Notes: generated by a model from the sequence alone, not told the origin. A stretch of 64,000 nt of DNA from Solimonas sp. SE-A11 (GCF_030345715.1 NZ_JAUASX010000001.1:372001-436000); one strand, 5' to 3'; positions 41,053 to 50,185 are shown, counted from the first letter of the stretch. Numbers and translations are program-made.

Positions 41053-41841
41053 TCAAGTCGCGCGCCGATCGCGCATCCATTCGCGCTGCCGCTTCGCCGC
41101 CCGACGCATGAACGGCGTGACCGCCGCCAGGTCCAGGAAGCGCTGGTTGAGCCAATGCCAGGGCTGGCTCAGCGGCCGTGCAAAGTCGGCGAAAAGCACC
41201 ACGCGCGTGCCGTCCGTGTCGTTCCAGACCTGGTGGTTGAAGCTGTCGTCGAAGATCAGCGCCTGGCCCTCGCGCCAGTGACAGATCTGGTCGCCCACGC
41301 GGATGGAACAGCGGCTGGCCGGCTCCGGCACGCGCAGCGCCAGGTGCAGCCGCAACACGCCGTTGTAGGCCCCGCGGTGCGGCGGTATGTGCTTGCCGGG
41401 TTCCAGGATGCTGAAGAAGGCTGTGCCCAGACCCGGCACTTCGCGCAGTGCCGCCATCGTCGCCGGGCAGTGCCGGGCGTTCTCGCGGCAGTCCATGCCC
41501 GGTGCGTGGAGGAAGAAGGTCTTCCAGCGGGAATCCTGCTGGATCGTGCGGACTTCCTCGAGAATGTCCTGGAAATTCGGGATGCCGTCGACGTCCTGCA
41601 GCACCGCGTCCAGTTCCCGCCGGATTCCGGGTGCCCGCGCCTCCAGCCGCGTCACCCAGGGAAAGTCGCGGTTGTCGTAGACCACCGGGTCTCCCTGCAG
41701 CGAAGCCCGCGCCACGAAATCCTCCAGCCAGCCCTGCAAGCGCTGGCCGATGGCGCCCAGGCGCGTGCGCGGCGGCGTGAGCGTCTGCGCGCGCGTGCGT
41801 AACGCGGGGTCGGCGGCATGCCGGACCTGGGGATCGTTCAT
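41053..41841 (-). CDS. Aspartyl/asparaginyl beta-hydroxylase family oxygenase
   Basis: This 262-aa Fe(II)/2-oxoglutarate oxygenase has metal/cosubstrate residues in HIPPHRGAYNGVLRLHLALRVPEP and FDDSFNHQVWNDTDGTRVVLF (His, then His, then Arg for 2OG). The family includes LpxO, which hydroxylates lipid A acyl chains, and aspartyl hydroxylases. The lack of a membrane segment leaves the substrate open. ATG 41841 has AAGGA upstream. Confidence 0.87.
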   Translation of the reverse strand: MNDPQVRHAADPALRTRAQTLTPPRTRLGAIGQRLQGWLEDFVARASLQGDPVVYDNRDFPWVTRLEARAPGIRRELDAVLQDVDGIPNFQDILEEVRTIQQDSRWKTFFLHAPGMDCRENARHCPATMAALREVPGLGTAFFSILEPGKHIPPHRGAYNGVLRLHLALRVPEPASRCSIRVGDQICHWREGQALIFDDSFNHQVWNDTDGTRVVLFADFARPLSQPWHWLNQRFLDLAAVTPFMRRAAKRQREWMRDRRAT

Positions 41842-42000
41842 GGGGCGTTCCTTCGCGGCGGGTCTCCTAACTTCGGCCCCCGCGCCTGAATCCCCGCTGA
41901 AGCCGAGCCGACCCAGGCACAGGAAGAATCGACCCATCCGCGTCCGGCGCCCGTGCGCCGGGTTACCCTGTCGCCATTGCGAGTCCGGGGAGGGACCGTC

Positions 42001-42615
42001 ATGGGCAATGTGTCCGGGGGAATGCTGCAGGGCTGGCGGCTGTTCTGGCTCATTACGGCGGCGTTGGTGGCCATGAGCGGCGCCATGGTGGCCCTGCACC
42101 CGGGCGAGGAAGGCGCGCGACTGGTGATCCGTGCCACGGCGCGGACCTCGCTGCTGCTGTTCGCGCTGGCCTTCTCGGCCTCCACGTTGCGGCGGCTGTG
42201 GCCGGGCGCTTTCACCACCTGGCTGCTGCGCAACCGCCGCTACCTCGGCGTGGCCTTCGCCGCCTCGCATGCCATCCACCTGGCGGCCATCGTCGCCTTC
42301 GCCCGTATCGACCCCACGGAGTTCGGCCAGATCTCCCCGGTGGCCAATCGCATCGTCGCCGGCCTGGCCTACGTCTTCATCTTCGCCATGGCCGCCACGT
42401 CCTTCGACCGCATGGTGGCCCTGCTCGGCGCGCGCCGCTGGAAGCTGCTGCACACGGTGGGTGCGCACTACATCTGGCTGATCTTCCTGCTGTCCTTCGC
42501 CAAGCGCATCCCGCAGGGCCCGGGCTACGCCCTGGGCGTGGCGGTGCTGCTCGCGGTCATGGGCCTGCGGCTATGGGCGCGTCGGGTAGAGAGCCGCCAC
42601 CCCGCCAGGGCGTAA
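42001..42615 (+). CDS. Ferric-reductase-like heme membrane protein
   Basis: This 204-aa protein has six membrane helices and histidines placed like heme b ligands of the ferric reductase-like/MsrQ family (GVAFAASHAIHLAAI and LHTVGAHYIWLIF). There is no flavin or NAD domain, so it could pass electrons between membrane and periplasm as MsrQ does; no msrP is adjacent. ATG 42001 has GGAGGG upstream. Confidence 0.78.
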   Translation: MGNVSGGMLQGWRLFWLITAALVAMSGAMVALHPGEEGARLVIRATARTSLLLFALAFSASTLRRLWPGAFTTWLLRNRRYLGVAFAASHAIHLAAIVAFARIDPTEFGQISPVANRIVAGLAYVFIFAMAATSFDRMVALLGARRWKLLHTVGAHYIWLIFLLSFAKRIPQGPGYALGVAVLLAVMGLRLWARRVESRHPARA

Positions 42616-42629
42616 GGTGCCCGCGACAT

Positions 42630-43619
42630 TCAGTGCCGTGTCGCCCTGCGCGCCTTCTTGACCTCGTACATCTGCGCATCCGCCTGCTTCAGCAGCGCGT
42701 CGGCGTCGATGGCGCCCATCGATGATTCCACCACGCCCACGCTAGCACCCGCATAGTCGATCGGCACGCCCGCACTGACGTAGCGTCCGCGTATCAATTC
42801 CTCCAGGCGTCCGCGCAGATCCTGGCCGACCGCCGTCGGCGCCACCACCACGAACTCGTCGCCGCCGTAGCGGGCCACCAGGTCGCTGCTGCGCAGGCCA
42901 TCGGCCAGGCGCCGCGCCACCTGCGACAGGAACCGGTCGCCGGTCTCGTGGCCGTGCTGGTCGTTGATCGCCTTGAAACCGTCCAGGTCGATGAAGGCCA
43001 CCAGCAGCGTCGTGCCCTCGCGCTGCGCCTGTGCCAGGCGCTTGCGCAGTTCCTGTTCCAGCGCGCGGCGGTTGGCGACACCGGTCAGCGGGTCCACCAG
43101 CGCGTGGCCGGCTAGCTCCTGGTTGCTGCGGCGCAGGTTGTCCACCAGGCGCTCGCGCTCCACCTGGTGCGAGATCAGCCGCGCGAACATGCCCAGCACC
43201 TTCACCGTCTCCGGCGACACCGGCACCCTGGAGCCGCTGGCGGCGCAGAGCGTGCCGTAGAGCCCGCCATCGAGATTGCGCACCGGCTGGCTCAGGTAGG
43301 TCTGGATGCCCAGCTCCCGTGCCGCCGCGGAGTCACCCCAGCAGTCGGCGACGTTGTCGGTGTAGGCGCGGCCCTCGTCGAGCGCGCGTTTGCACAGCGT
43401 GTCGCCCCAGGGCACGTCCAAGCCCTCGGGTATCTGCATCTGCTGCGTGTTGCGCGAATACAGCACGTGCTGCACGCCGTGGTCCTGGTCGATGGTGGTC
43501 AGGTAGGTCGACTCCATGCCCGTCACGGTTTCCAGCAGTTCCAGCAGCGGGCGGGTCAGGCTCTCCAGGTCGTTGGCACCGGAGACCGATTCAGCGAGGC
43601 GATTGAGCAGATGTTCCAT
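42630..43619 (-). CDS. GAF-GGDEF diguanylate cyclase
   Basis: This 329-aa soluble protein has a GAF sensor domain (about 15-155, with PWGDTLCKRALDEGRAYTDNVAD) and a GGDEF domain with intact GGDEF at 252-256. An I-site RSSD sits five residues before it. It is expected to make c-di-GMP in response to a small ligand or redox signal bound by GAF. The start is ATG 43619, where the GAF region begins; it has no clear Shine-Dalgarno, and a longer TTG-started form to 43685 is possible. Confidence 0.9.
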   Translation of the reverse strand: MEHLLNRLAESVSGANDLESLTRPLLELLETVTGMESTYLTTIDQDHGVQHVLYSRNTQQMQIPEGLDVPWGDTLCKRALDEGRAYTDNVADCWGDSAAARELGIQTYLSQPVRNLDGGLYGTLCAASGSRVPVSPETVKVLGMFARLISHQVERERLVDNLRRSNQELAGHALVDPLTGVANRRALEQELRKRLAQAQREGTTLLVAFIDLDGFKAINDQHGHETGDRFLSQVARRLADGLRSSDLVARYGGDEFVVVAPTAVGQDLRGRLEELIRGRYVSAGVPIDYAGASVGVVESSMGAIDADALLKQADAQMYEVKKARRATRH

Positions 43620-43710
43620 GGGGAGAAATATACGGCGGGTCGGCGGCCGCGCCAAAAAAACGCGACCCTGGCCTGCAACATGCAACCCCTGCGCCCGGGA
43701 TGGGTTTTAT

Positions 43711-44394
43711 CTAGACCCCGACCCGTTCCAGTTCCGCATAGGCCTTGGCCAGCCACACGCGCACGCGCTGGCGCTCCAGCAGGCTCAGGCCGATGCCGTC
43801 GTTGGCCGCTGCCCAGAAGCTGGTGCTGCGCGCGTCGATGCGCGTCATCGCCGCGTCGTGGAGCTTCGGCAGCGTAGCGATCTTTGCCCCCAGTGCCAGC
43901 GCCCGACCCTTCTGGCCCGAGGCCTCCAAGATGTCGAAGTCGTCGCTGCGCAGCTGGTTGAGCACCAGCGTGTAGTCGAGCTGGTCGCCGAAGCGATCCA
44001 GCAGGCGCGCCAGCAGGTCCACGGAATCGCGTCCGGAGTCCATCACGTGCCAGTAGCGCACCGCGATACCGAGCTCGCGGGCCAACTCCAGCATCCCGGA
44101 TTCCTCCATCCAGCGCAGCAGCGGTCGCTGCGTCTGTGCCGCCAGATCCACCACGATGCGTCGCTGCTCCTTCTCCAGGGCCGCCTCCACCACCTGGTCG
44201 AGGCTGGCGTAGTCGTCGATTACCACCGGCGAGGCGTAGTCGGCGTAGAAGCGCAGCAGCGCCCCATGCGAGCGGTCCGAGTCAAAACCGAGGAAGGGCA
44301 GCTGGCGGTCGATCAGGTACTGCGCCATCAGGCGTGCCACCAGCGACTTGCCGACACCGCCCTTCTCGCCGCCGATGAAATGGATCGTTGCCAT
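43711..44394 (-). CDS. MinD/ParA-like P-loop ATPase
   Basis: This 227-aa protein starts with a deviant Walker A (GGEKGGVGKS, residues 8-17) typical of the MinD/ParA/CobQ family. LGFDSDRSHG and RRIVVDLAAQ follow as later nucleotide-site motifs. There is no partner parB or minE; it may position or regulate a surface or signalling complex. The start is ATG 44394 (GGAG eight bases upstream). The frame remains open upstream (to 44628) with a Pro-rich stretch that shows no homology. Confidence 0.82.
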   Translation of the reverse strand: MATIHFIGGEKGGVGKSLVARLMAQYLIDRQLPFLGFDSDRSHGALLRFYADYASPVVIDDYASLDQVVEAALEKEQRRIVVDLAAQTQRPLLRWMEESGMLELARELGIAVRYWHVMDSGRDSVDLLARLLDRFGDQLDYTLVLNQLRSDDFDILEASGQKGRALALGAKIATLPKLHDAAMTRIDARSTSFWAAANDGIGLSLLERQRVRVWLAKAYAELERVGV

Positions 44395-44747
44395 GCTGGA
44401 TGCTCCGGGGTGGGTCACGTCGGGTAGGGGAGGTGCGGCTGCCGGCTCGGGTTCCGGAGTGTCGGTCGCCGCCTGGGGCCCCGCGGGCGGCCGCGGCTCG
44501 GCCGCGCGCAACTGGCCCTGCTTCCAGGTCAGGCGCAGCTTCACGAAAACGGAGGGATTCAAGCGGGTGCCGGCGCCGCGGCGCCGCTCCAGTGGGTGCG
44601 GCGGTCGGGCGGACCACCGGGCACGCACGGGGCGTGCCAGGGTAGGGTAGCGGGCAAGCCCGGCCAGGGCAGCCGGGCGCCCAGCTTACGCGCTTGTCGA
44701 CTCGCCCGTGTTTCGCTCCCGGCGCTCCTCGTCCGTGGGTGCTGCGG
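44395..44747. other. Gene-free gap
   Basis: This stretch of 353 bp between the MinD-like and HDOD genes holds an in-frame, Pro/Ala-rich upstream extension of the MinD-like frame and no other coding signal, hairpin or repeat that I can support. Confidence 0.5.
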
Positions 44748-45578
44748 TCAGTGCACCAAAGCTTCCAGCCCGGCCGACATATGGGGCAGGGAGGGCATGT
44801 CGTGCAGGGCCGAATCCTCCAGGCCCAGGGCGCGCAGGCGGGCCGAGATCACCACCGGCAACTGCGAGGGCGGACTTCGGCGCCATTCGAACTCGCCGGC
44901 CACCCAGGCGCCCAGGGCCACCAACTGGCCCAGCTTGCCTTCGCGCCCCTCCGGCGCGCCCTGCGACTCCCGCAGTGCCTTCACCATCGGCGGGGGGAAG
45001 TTCCAGCGTTCCGCCAGCGCCGCCGTCACATCCACATAGGTGAAGCCTAGGCGGCTGCGCTCTGCGCCGGTACGCCCCTCGTCATAGAACGGGCAGAACT
45101 GGTCCAGCACGGCCATCTGCTCGTGCATCACGCTGGCCGCCAGCGGCTCCCCCAGGGCACGCACCAGGCCCACGGCGAACGCGGTCTCGGCATCGGAGCG
45201 CAGGCTCTGCGCCAAGTGCCGTGCGGCCACCGCGGAGTGCAGGCTGTAGCGCCAGAAGGGCTGTACAGGAAACTGCGCGGGAAACTGGACCGCACCGGAC
45301 AGCCCCACCGACATCACCAGGTTGCGCGTGGCATGCGTCCCCACGAAGACCACCGCGTCCTGCAGGCGTGTGACGGTGGCGGGACGATGGTAGTAGGCGG
45401 AGTTGGCCAGCCGCAGCAGTTTGGCCGACAGCACCGGGTCGGCACCCACCAGCCGCGCCACGCGGTCCACGTCGGTCTCCGGCTTGTCGAACTCCACCAT
45501 GAGGTCTCGGATCGCCTTGGGCACCGTGGGCAGGTTGTTGACGTGGTCCAGCAGGCTTTGCGCGTCGGCAATGGCCAT
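44748..45578 (-). CDS. HDOD-domain signalling protein
   Basis: This 276-aa protein has an HDOD fold: NNLPTVPKAIRDLMVEF, VARLVGADPVLSAKLLRLANSAYY, ATVTRLQDAVVFVGTHATRNLVMSV and the helix-rich rest. HDOD proteins lack the HD metal site and act as adaptors in c-di-GMP, motility or stress signalling. Two GGDEF genes in this window are possible partners. GGAGAC precedes the ATG. Confidence 0.87.
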   Translation of the reverse strand: MAIADAQSLLDHVNNLPTVPKAIRDLMVEFDKPETDVDRVARLVGADPVLSAKLLRLANSAYYHRPATVTRLQDAVVFVGTHATRNLVMSVGLSGAVQFPAQFPVQPFWRYSLHSAVAARHLAQSLRSDAETAFAVGLVRALGEPLAASVMHEQMAVLDQFCPFYDEGRTGAERSRLGFTYVDVTAALAERWNFPPPMVKALRESQGAPEGREGKLGQLVALGAWVAGEFEWRRSPPSQLPVVISARLRALGLEDSALHDMPSLPHMSAGLEALVH

Positions 45579-45641
45579 GGTCGTCTCCGGATTCAGGTCT
45601 ATCCGGAGGGATAACGGCAGCTTCGGCCGCCGCTTGAGCGA

Positions 45642-46526
45642 CTAGTGTGTTGTATCTAGCGGCGAGGCCTCACCGGACTGTTCCGCCCGCCCCAGCGCCG
45701 CCGCCACCTGGGCGCCGAACAGGAACACGGCCGCCGAGAAATACAGCCACATCAGGATCACCGCCAGCGAGCCGGCAGCCCCGAAGGTGTCCGCCGTGCC
45801 GGCCCGCGCCAGGTAGAGCCCGAACAGGTGCTTGCCGAAGGAGAACATCAGGGCTGCCACCAAGGCGCCGCGCAGCACATCGCGCCAGCGCGGCTGGCCG
45901 TCGGGCAACTCGCGGATCAGGGCCGCAAAAGCCAGGCTCATCAACGCCAGCGCCACCACGGTGCGTAGCAGGTTCAGCAGCCAGTAGGACTTCTCGCGTT
46001 CGCCCCACACCAGGTCCAGGGCAAAGCCCAGCGCCGCATCCATCACCAGCAGCACCAGCAGCAGGAAGCCCATGCCCATCACCAAGCCGAAGGACAGCAG
46101 GCGCGTCTTCAGCAGCGCCAGCAGGTCGGCCAGCAGGGGAGTGTCGGGTGGGCGGATGTTCCACACCTGGTTCAGCGCCGCGCGCAACTGTGCAAAGGTC
46201 GCCGAGGCGCCCACGATGATCGCCCCCATCGAGGCCAGTGCCACCGAGCCGGTGCTGTCCGCCTTCCAGGCATTGGCCACCATGGTCTGGATGATGCTGG
46301 CGCCGTCGCGGCCCATCAGCGAGGCAATTTCGGCGTAGAGCCGGCCCTCCGCCGCCTCGCGCCCGAAGACCGCGCCGGCCACCGCGATGACGATCACCAG
46401 CGTCGGTGCCAGCGAAAACGCCGAGTAGAACGCCAGGGCCGCCGCCTGGGTGGCGTTGCGGTCCTCGTTCCAGCGGCTGGCGGCGTCCTTCAGTGCGCCC
46501 AGCCATTCCGTGGCCTGACGGTGCAT
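45642..46526 (-). CDS. YihY/virulence factor BrkB family membrane protein
   Basis: This 294-aa protein has six membrane helices. The N-terminal ATQAAALAFYSAFSLAPTLVIVIAVAG and mid MGAIIVGASATFAQLRAALNQVWNI are the conserved YihY blocks; the end is cytosolic and acidic. Function in bacteria is unsettled (transport is suggested). It was formerly confused with RNase BN. Confidence 0.9.
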   Translation of the reverse strand: MHRQATEWLGALKDAASRWNEDRNATQAAALAFYSAFSLAPTLVIVIAVAGAVFGREAAEGRLYAEIASLMGRDGASIIQTMVANAWKADSTGSVALASMGAIIVGASATFAQLRAALNQVWNIRPPDTPLLADLLALLKTRLLSFGLVMGMGFLLLVLLVMDAALGFALDLVWGEREKSYWLLNLLRTVVALALMSLAFAALIRELPDGQPRWRDVLRGALVAALMFSFGKHLFGLYLARAGTADTFGAAGSLAVILMWLYFSAAVFLFGAQVAAALGRAEQSGEASPLDTTH

Positions 46527-46544
46527 GGCGGTCAGGGTGCGCCG

Positions 46545-46889
46545 CTAGCGCAGGGCGCCACCCACCGCCACTGGGCGCCGCAGTGTAGGCAGGGGCGGTG
46601 CACGACGCGGCCCGGCCGCCTCGGCGATGGCCGAGATCGTCTCCACCAGTTCGCCGCGCAGCACGATGGGTCCGTGGCCGTAGTTCATCCAGCCCCGTGG
46701 CGCTGTCCAATCCGACATCAGCGTCTGCAGCCGCCGCAGGTGCTTGAGCAGCACCAGGTTCGGCCCGCGCTCGTAGATTTTCTCGCAGATCTCCGCGGTG
46801 CGGATCAGGTTGGCCACACCCATTCCGGGGTCACCCTTGGCAAAGCGGTAGAGCTCATGGCACAGCGTGAGGGTCGGGTTTTCGTCCAT
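46545..46889 (-). CDS. Hypothetical small helical protein
   Basis: This 114-aa protein (DENPTLTLCHELYRFAKGDPGMGVANLIRTAEICEKIYERG...) has predicted helices and no recognised domain. ATG 46889 has GGGAG seven bases upstream and is preferred over an ATG 17 codons earlier. It ends 18 bp before the YihY start. Confidence 0.6.
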   Translation of the reverse strand: MDENPTLTLCHELYRFAKGDPGMGVANLIRTAEICEKIYERGPNLVLLKHLRRLQTLMSDWTAPRGWMNYGHGPIVLRGELVETISAIAEAAGPRRAPPLPTLRRPVAVGGALR

Positions 46890-47026
46890 GAAAAACTCCC
46901 TGGGATTCGTGGCTTGCAGCATCCCGGTCTCGCCATCCATGGCGCCGATGCCGCCCAGCCACTGTCGATCCGGCGCGCTGAACTTGCACTGAACACAGGG
47001 GAGCCATGCGGTAGGATGCCGGCGTC

Positions 47027-47494
47027 ATGGGAATCATCCGGCATATCTACATTGCCCCGGTGCGCGGCGCACCGATGGTGGAACTGGAGCAGGTCGAAGC
47101 CATCGCCGGCTGTGGCCTGAGCGGCGACCGCTATGCCGACGCCGCCAACCGCGAATCGCCGGACTACCAGCTCACCCTGATCGAGCTGGAGAACATCGAG
47201 GCCTACGTCGAGGCCAGCGGCCAGCTCATGGCCCTGCACGAGCCGCGCCGTAACCTGGTCACCAGCGGCGTGCGGCTCAATGAACTCTGCGGGCGGGTAT
47301 TCCGCGTCGGCGAAGTGGAACTGGAAGGCCTGGACCTCTGCGAGCCCTGCGCCCTGTTCGGCGAGCGCACCCGCTTCGAGGCCGTGCGCTTCTTCGTGCA
47401 TCGCGGTGGCCTGCGCTGCCGCATCCTGAAGGGTGGGGTGGTGAAGCAGGGCGATGAAGTTGGACTTTTTGTGGCATCAAAGAGTGGGCTTTAG
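47027..47494 (+). CDS. MOSC-domain protein
   Basis: This 155-aa MOSC domain has VEAIAGCGLSGDRY, LTLIELENIEAY, RRNLVTSGVRLNELCGRVFRVGEVEL and the conserved Cys in LDLCEPC (expected sulfur/molybdenum cofactor ligand). Stand-alone MOSC proteins resemble YiiM and may reduce or transfer sulfur compounds. The gene ends close to the AT-richer ORF that follows. Confidence 0.88.
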   Translation: MGIIRHIYIAPVRGAPMVELEQVEAIAGCGLSGDRYADAANRESPDYQLTLIELENIEAYVEASGQLMALHEPRRNLVTSGVRLNELCGRVFRVGEVELEGLDLCEPCALFGERTRFEAVRFFVHRGGLRCRILKGGVVKQGDEVGLFVASKSGL

Positions 47495-47509
47495 GAGTAA
47501 CTAGAAATC

Positions 47510-47956
47510 ATGAAATTCATCAAGATCATTCTTGCTGCTTTTTTGAGCACCTGTCTCTTTGTTCTGCTGAGTGCATCGGGCGAGTTTGTGGTTGCCAATT
47601 TCATTTCCAGTCGACCGGCTTTGTCCGATCAACAAGCCTTTCCATGGTTGCTGACGATCACATTCGCATCGTCTCCGTTTCATTTCATCCCTCAGCTTCT
47701 CGGCGGATTGCTGTCATGGCCTGCTCTACGTGAGATCAACGCCATAGGCATGGCTACTTGGGCATTTGCTTCTGCCGTGGCCGATGCGCTTCTTTCAACC
47801 ATATTGGTTACGGTAGATCTTTCGCTGTATCCTGCGGCATCGTTGCTACTCACACTCTGTCTGCCCCTGACGTTTCTGGTCATTGCCTTCTTTCTTGCCA
47901 AATGTCTGGCTAGATTCAGAGAAGAGCACAGGAAGCCGAGCGCTTCAGTTCCTTGA
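47510..47956 (+). CDS. AT-richer integral membrane protein, likely acquired
   Basis: This 148-aa protein has four hydrophobic helices (FIKIILAAFLSTCLFVLLSA, WLLTITFASSPFHFIP, INAIGMATWAFASAVADALL, LLLTLCLPLTFLVIAFFLA). Its base composition is about half G+C with many TTT, ATT and TTG codons, in contrast to the high-G+C neighbours. AGGAG lies 12 nt before the ATG, a long spacing. It is inserted between MOSC and YqaA genes and overlaps the YqaA start by four bases. No family is recognised. Confidence 0.65.
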   Translation: MKFIKIILAAFLSTCLFVLLSASGEFVVANFISSRPALSDQQAFPWLLTITFASSPFHFIPQLLGGLLSWPALREINAIGMATWAFASAVADALLSTILVTVDLSLYPAASLLLTLCLPLTFLVIAFFLAKCLARFREEHRKPSASVP

Positions 47957-48378
47957 GCGCCGCACTCGCCGCGCACGCCGGCCTCTTCCTCTCTGCCTTC
48001 CTCGCTGCCACGATCCTGCCGGCGCAGTCCGAGGCCGTGCTGGTGGGCCTGCTACTGGCCGGTTATACCCCTTGGACACTGCTGCTGGTCGCCACCGTCG
48101 GCAACGTGCTGGGCGCGTTGGTCAACTGGCTGCTGGGCCGCGGGCTCGCCGGCGCCTCTTCGCGCTGGGCGCCCAAGCAAGGCCCTATGCTGGAGCGTGC
48201 ACAGCGCTGGTATCACCGTTACGGCCGCTGGTCCCTGCTGCTGAGCTGGGTGCCCATCATCGGCGATCCGCTCACCGTGGTCGCCGGCATGCTGCGCGAG
48301 CCGCTGCCGGTGTTCCTGCTGCTGGTGACGGTGGCCAAGCTCGGGCGCTACCTGGTGCTGGCAGCGATCACGCTCTGA
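47953..48378 (+). CDS. YqaA/DedA-related (VTT domain) membrane protein, TTG start
   Basis: This 141-aa protein has AGLFLSAFLAATILPAQSEAVLVGLLLAGY, GNVLGALVNWLLGRGL, RAQRWYHRYGRWSLLLSWVPIIGDPLTVVAGMLREP and VTVAKLGRYLVLAA. These are the conserved VTT/DedA blocks of short YqaA proteins, linked to envelope lipid transport. No ATG is in place; TTG at 47953 overlaps the preceding TGA. The start site may have changed when the upstream gene was inserted. Confidence 0.8.
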   Translation: MSAALAAHAGLFLSAFLAATILPAQSEAVLVGLLLAGYTPWTLLLVATVGNVLGALVNWLLGRGLAGASSRWAPKQGPMLERAQRWYHRYGRWSLLLSWVPIIGDPLTVVAGMLREPLPVFLLLVTVAKLGRYLVLAAITL

Positions 48379-48381
48379 GCC

Positions 48382-48729
48382 TCAGCGTTTTCCCGGTGGC
48401 AGCGTGCGTCCCTTCTTGCCGTAGGCCGGCGGCGCATAGAAGTTCAGCGTGCGCAGCAGCGTGCGCCCGGTATTGCGGATCTCATGCGTGTCGCCATGCT
48501 CGATCAGCAGCAGTGATCCCGCCTTGAGCCGCAGGGTCTTCTCGCCGACCCGGGCCTTGCCGCTGCCGCTGACCACGTAGAGCCACTGGTCCGCGCCGCG
48601 ATGCCGGTTGTTCTCGTCGCCTTCCGCATCGCCGGGCGGGATCACCATCTCTGCTGCCTCCGCGCGGGCATTCTTGATGGCAACCCGGAATCCCTTCCCG
48701 AAACGCAGGACCTTGTGCTGGCTGGGCAT
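48382..48729 (-). CDS. Cupin-domain protein
   Basis: This 115-aa single cupin has HRGADQWLYVVSGSGKARVGEKTLRLKAGSLLLIEHGDTHEIRNTG, with the metal-type residues His, Gln/Asp and His in the two cupin motifs. A small-molecule-binding or isomerase role is possible. AGGAG lies eight bases before the ATG. Confidence 0.85.
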   Translation of the reverse strand: MPSQHKVLRFGKGFRVAIKNARAEAAEMVIPPGDAEGDENNRHRGADQWLYVVSGSGKARVGEKTLRLKAGSLLLIEHGDTHEIRNTGRTLLRTLNFYAPPAYGKKGRTLPPGKR

Positions 48730-48786
48730 GGCGTCGTTCTCCTTGAACTCCAGCGCTTCATAGCGCAGCTTGCCTGAATCGCGGAT

Positions 48787-49128
48787 TTACGGTGTCTTGG
48801 CCCGCTTTTCGATCCGGCGCTCGTCGTAGAACACGAAAACCCGCGAGCTCTCTTCGGTCAGGCGCACGCCATTCACCACCATCTCCTTGCGGCCGGGCAT
48901 CTTCAGCGGATAGAACTCCAGTTGCCCGCTGTGGCCGAAGTTGGCTTCCTGCAGCAGCGCCAATGCAAAGTCGCGCAGCGCCTCGCGCGAGGAGAAATCC
49001 AGGTTGATGCAGTACCGGTCCGCGTCGAAGTGCGCATGCATGCAACGCGTCTCGTCGTGCAGCACCTCGGGCGAAGGCGCGGCGCTTTCGCCCTCGCGGA
49101 TCACGATGGTTTCGGACTTGCGCGGCAT
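48787..49128 (-). CDS. Hypothetical protein
   Basis: This 113-aa protein (PRKSETIVIREGESAAPSPEVLHDETRCMHAHFDADRYCINLDF...) has mixed alpha/beta content and several His/Cys residues (HDETRCMHAHF), without a known family. ATG 49128 is preferred because the upstream part of the frame overlaps the start region of a divergent gene. Confidence 0.6.
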   Translation of the reverse strand: MPRKSETIVIREGESAAPSPEVLHDETRCMHAHFDADRYCINLDFSSREALRDFALALLQEANFGHSGQLEFYPLKMPGRKEMVVNGVRLTEESSRVFVFYDERRIEKRAKTP

Positions 49129-49207
49129 GCCGGGGCAACCTCTGGGGTAATCGGGCGCGGGGAGCATAGCCGAGCCCTGCCGCGCATGCCGCCGCGATCC
49201 CCGTAGA

Positions 49208-49810
49208 ATGCCGCCCATGCTGCTCATGCTCTTCCCCAGGTTGGCCTATCGCCGTGCCGTGCTGCACGCCGGCATCGCGCGGCCGGACGCCGTCTGGGCG
49301 CAGGCGCGCGCGATCCACTCCGGGCTGCCGCCGCCGCAGCGGGTGGGCTTGCCGGGCCTGGCGCTGATGCTGCGCTACATGGCCTGGAGCCGCGCGCTGT
49401 ACCAGGCGCTCTGCGAGTCGGGCCTGGCGCCGGATGCCGCAGGCGCGGTGGTGCGCGAGGTCAACTGGAGCATCTTCGGCCCCGGCATCGGCGTCGTGTT
49501 CACGGTCTCGCGCCTGCGTGGCATCGAGCCCCTGCCGCGTGTGCGCCTGATTACCGACCTGCTGTTCACCCTGTTGTTCACGCGCCCCTTCCGCCGCCGC
49601 CCGGTGGCCGACGGCGACAACGTCAGCTTCGAGGTCACCGCCTGTCCGCTGGCGGACTACTTCAAGGCCCAGGGCCAGCCGCAACTCACCCATCACGCCG
49701 CCTGCAGCCTGGACTTCCTGATGGCGCGGGACTGGGGTGTGGCGCTGAGCCGCGAGCGCACCATCGCCAACGGGTATGCGCTCTGCGATTTCCGCTTCCA
49801 CAAGCCGTAA
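49208..49810 (+). CDS. ATC-hydrolase-like protein (L-2-amino-thiazoline-4-carboxylate hydrolase family)
   Basis: This 200-aa protein shows the late family pattern: SFEVTACPLADYFKAQG, HHAACSLDFLMARDWGVALSRERTIANGYALCDFRFH. Family members open the thiazoline ring of ATC to give S-carbamoyl-cysteine, but many homologues are unassigned. The start could also be ATG 49217. Confidence 0.75.
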   Translation: MPPMLLMLFPRLAYRRAVLHAGIARPDAVWAQARAIHSGLPPPQRVGLPGLALMLRYMAWSRALYQALCESGLAPDAAGAVVREVNWSIFGPGIGVVFTVSRLRGIEPLPRVRLITDLLFTLLFTRPFRRRPVADGDNVSFEVTACPLADYFKAQGQPQLTHHAACSLDFLMARDWGVALSRERTIANGYALCDFRFHKP

Positions 49811-49840
49811 AATGGCCGGCCGTTCCACCGCAAGACCTAC

Positions 49841-50185
49841 ATGACCCTCCCGTCCTTCCTGCAGAAGCTGCGCGAATTCCCCGAGACCCTGGAATTCGCG
49901 GACACCATCGCCGCCATCGAGGCCGCGTACGCCTACACGCCCACCGCCTTCCGCAACGGCGAGGTGGAGAACGCCGCTGGCCAGAACGGCGGCTCCTGCA
50001 AGATATTCTCCTTTGCCAGGCTGCAGGGCTTCAGCGAGGCGCAGACGCTGGCCTGCTTCGGCCGCTTTTACCGTGAAGACGTGCTGCAGCACCCCGATGC
50101 CACCGACCACCAGAATATCCGCAACTTCATGCGAAGCGGATGGGCTGGCGTGTCGTTTTCTGGTGAGGCGCTGAAGCCGCTCTAG
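49841..50185 (+). CDS. HopJ-type protein
   Basis: This 114-aa protein matches the HopJ type III effector family along its length (FADTIAAIEAAYAYTPTAFRNG, NAAGQNGGSCKIFSFARLQGFSEAQTLACFGRFYREDVLQHPDATDHQNIRNFM). The family is widespread in bacteria without type III secretion, so the name should not be taken as function. It overlaps the convergent AraC gene by four bases. Confidence 0.85.
   Translation: MTLPSFLQKLREFPETLEFADTIAAIEAAYAYTPTAFRNGEVENAAGQNGGSCKIFSFARLQGFSEAQTLACFGRFYREDVLQHPDATDHQNIRNFMRSGWAGVSFSGEALKPL

Noticed and set aside
49841-50185. Type III secretion effector
   Set aside because: HopJ homology is clear, but there are no secretion genes and the family is common in bacteria without type III secretion.
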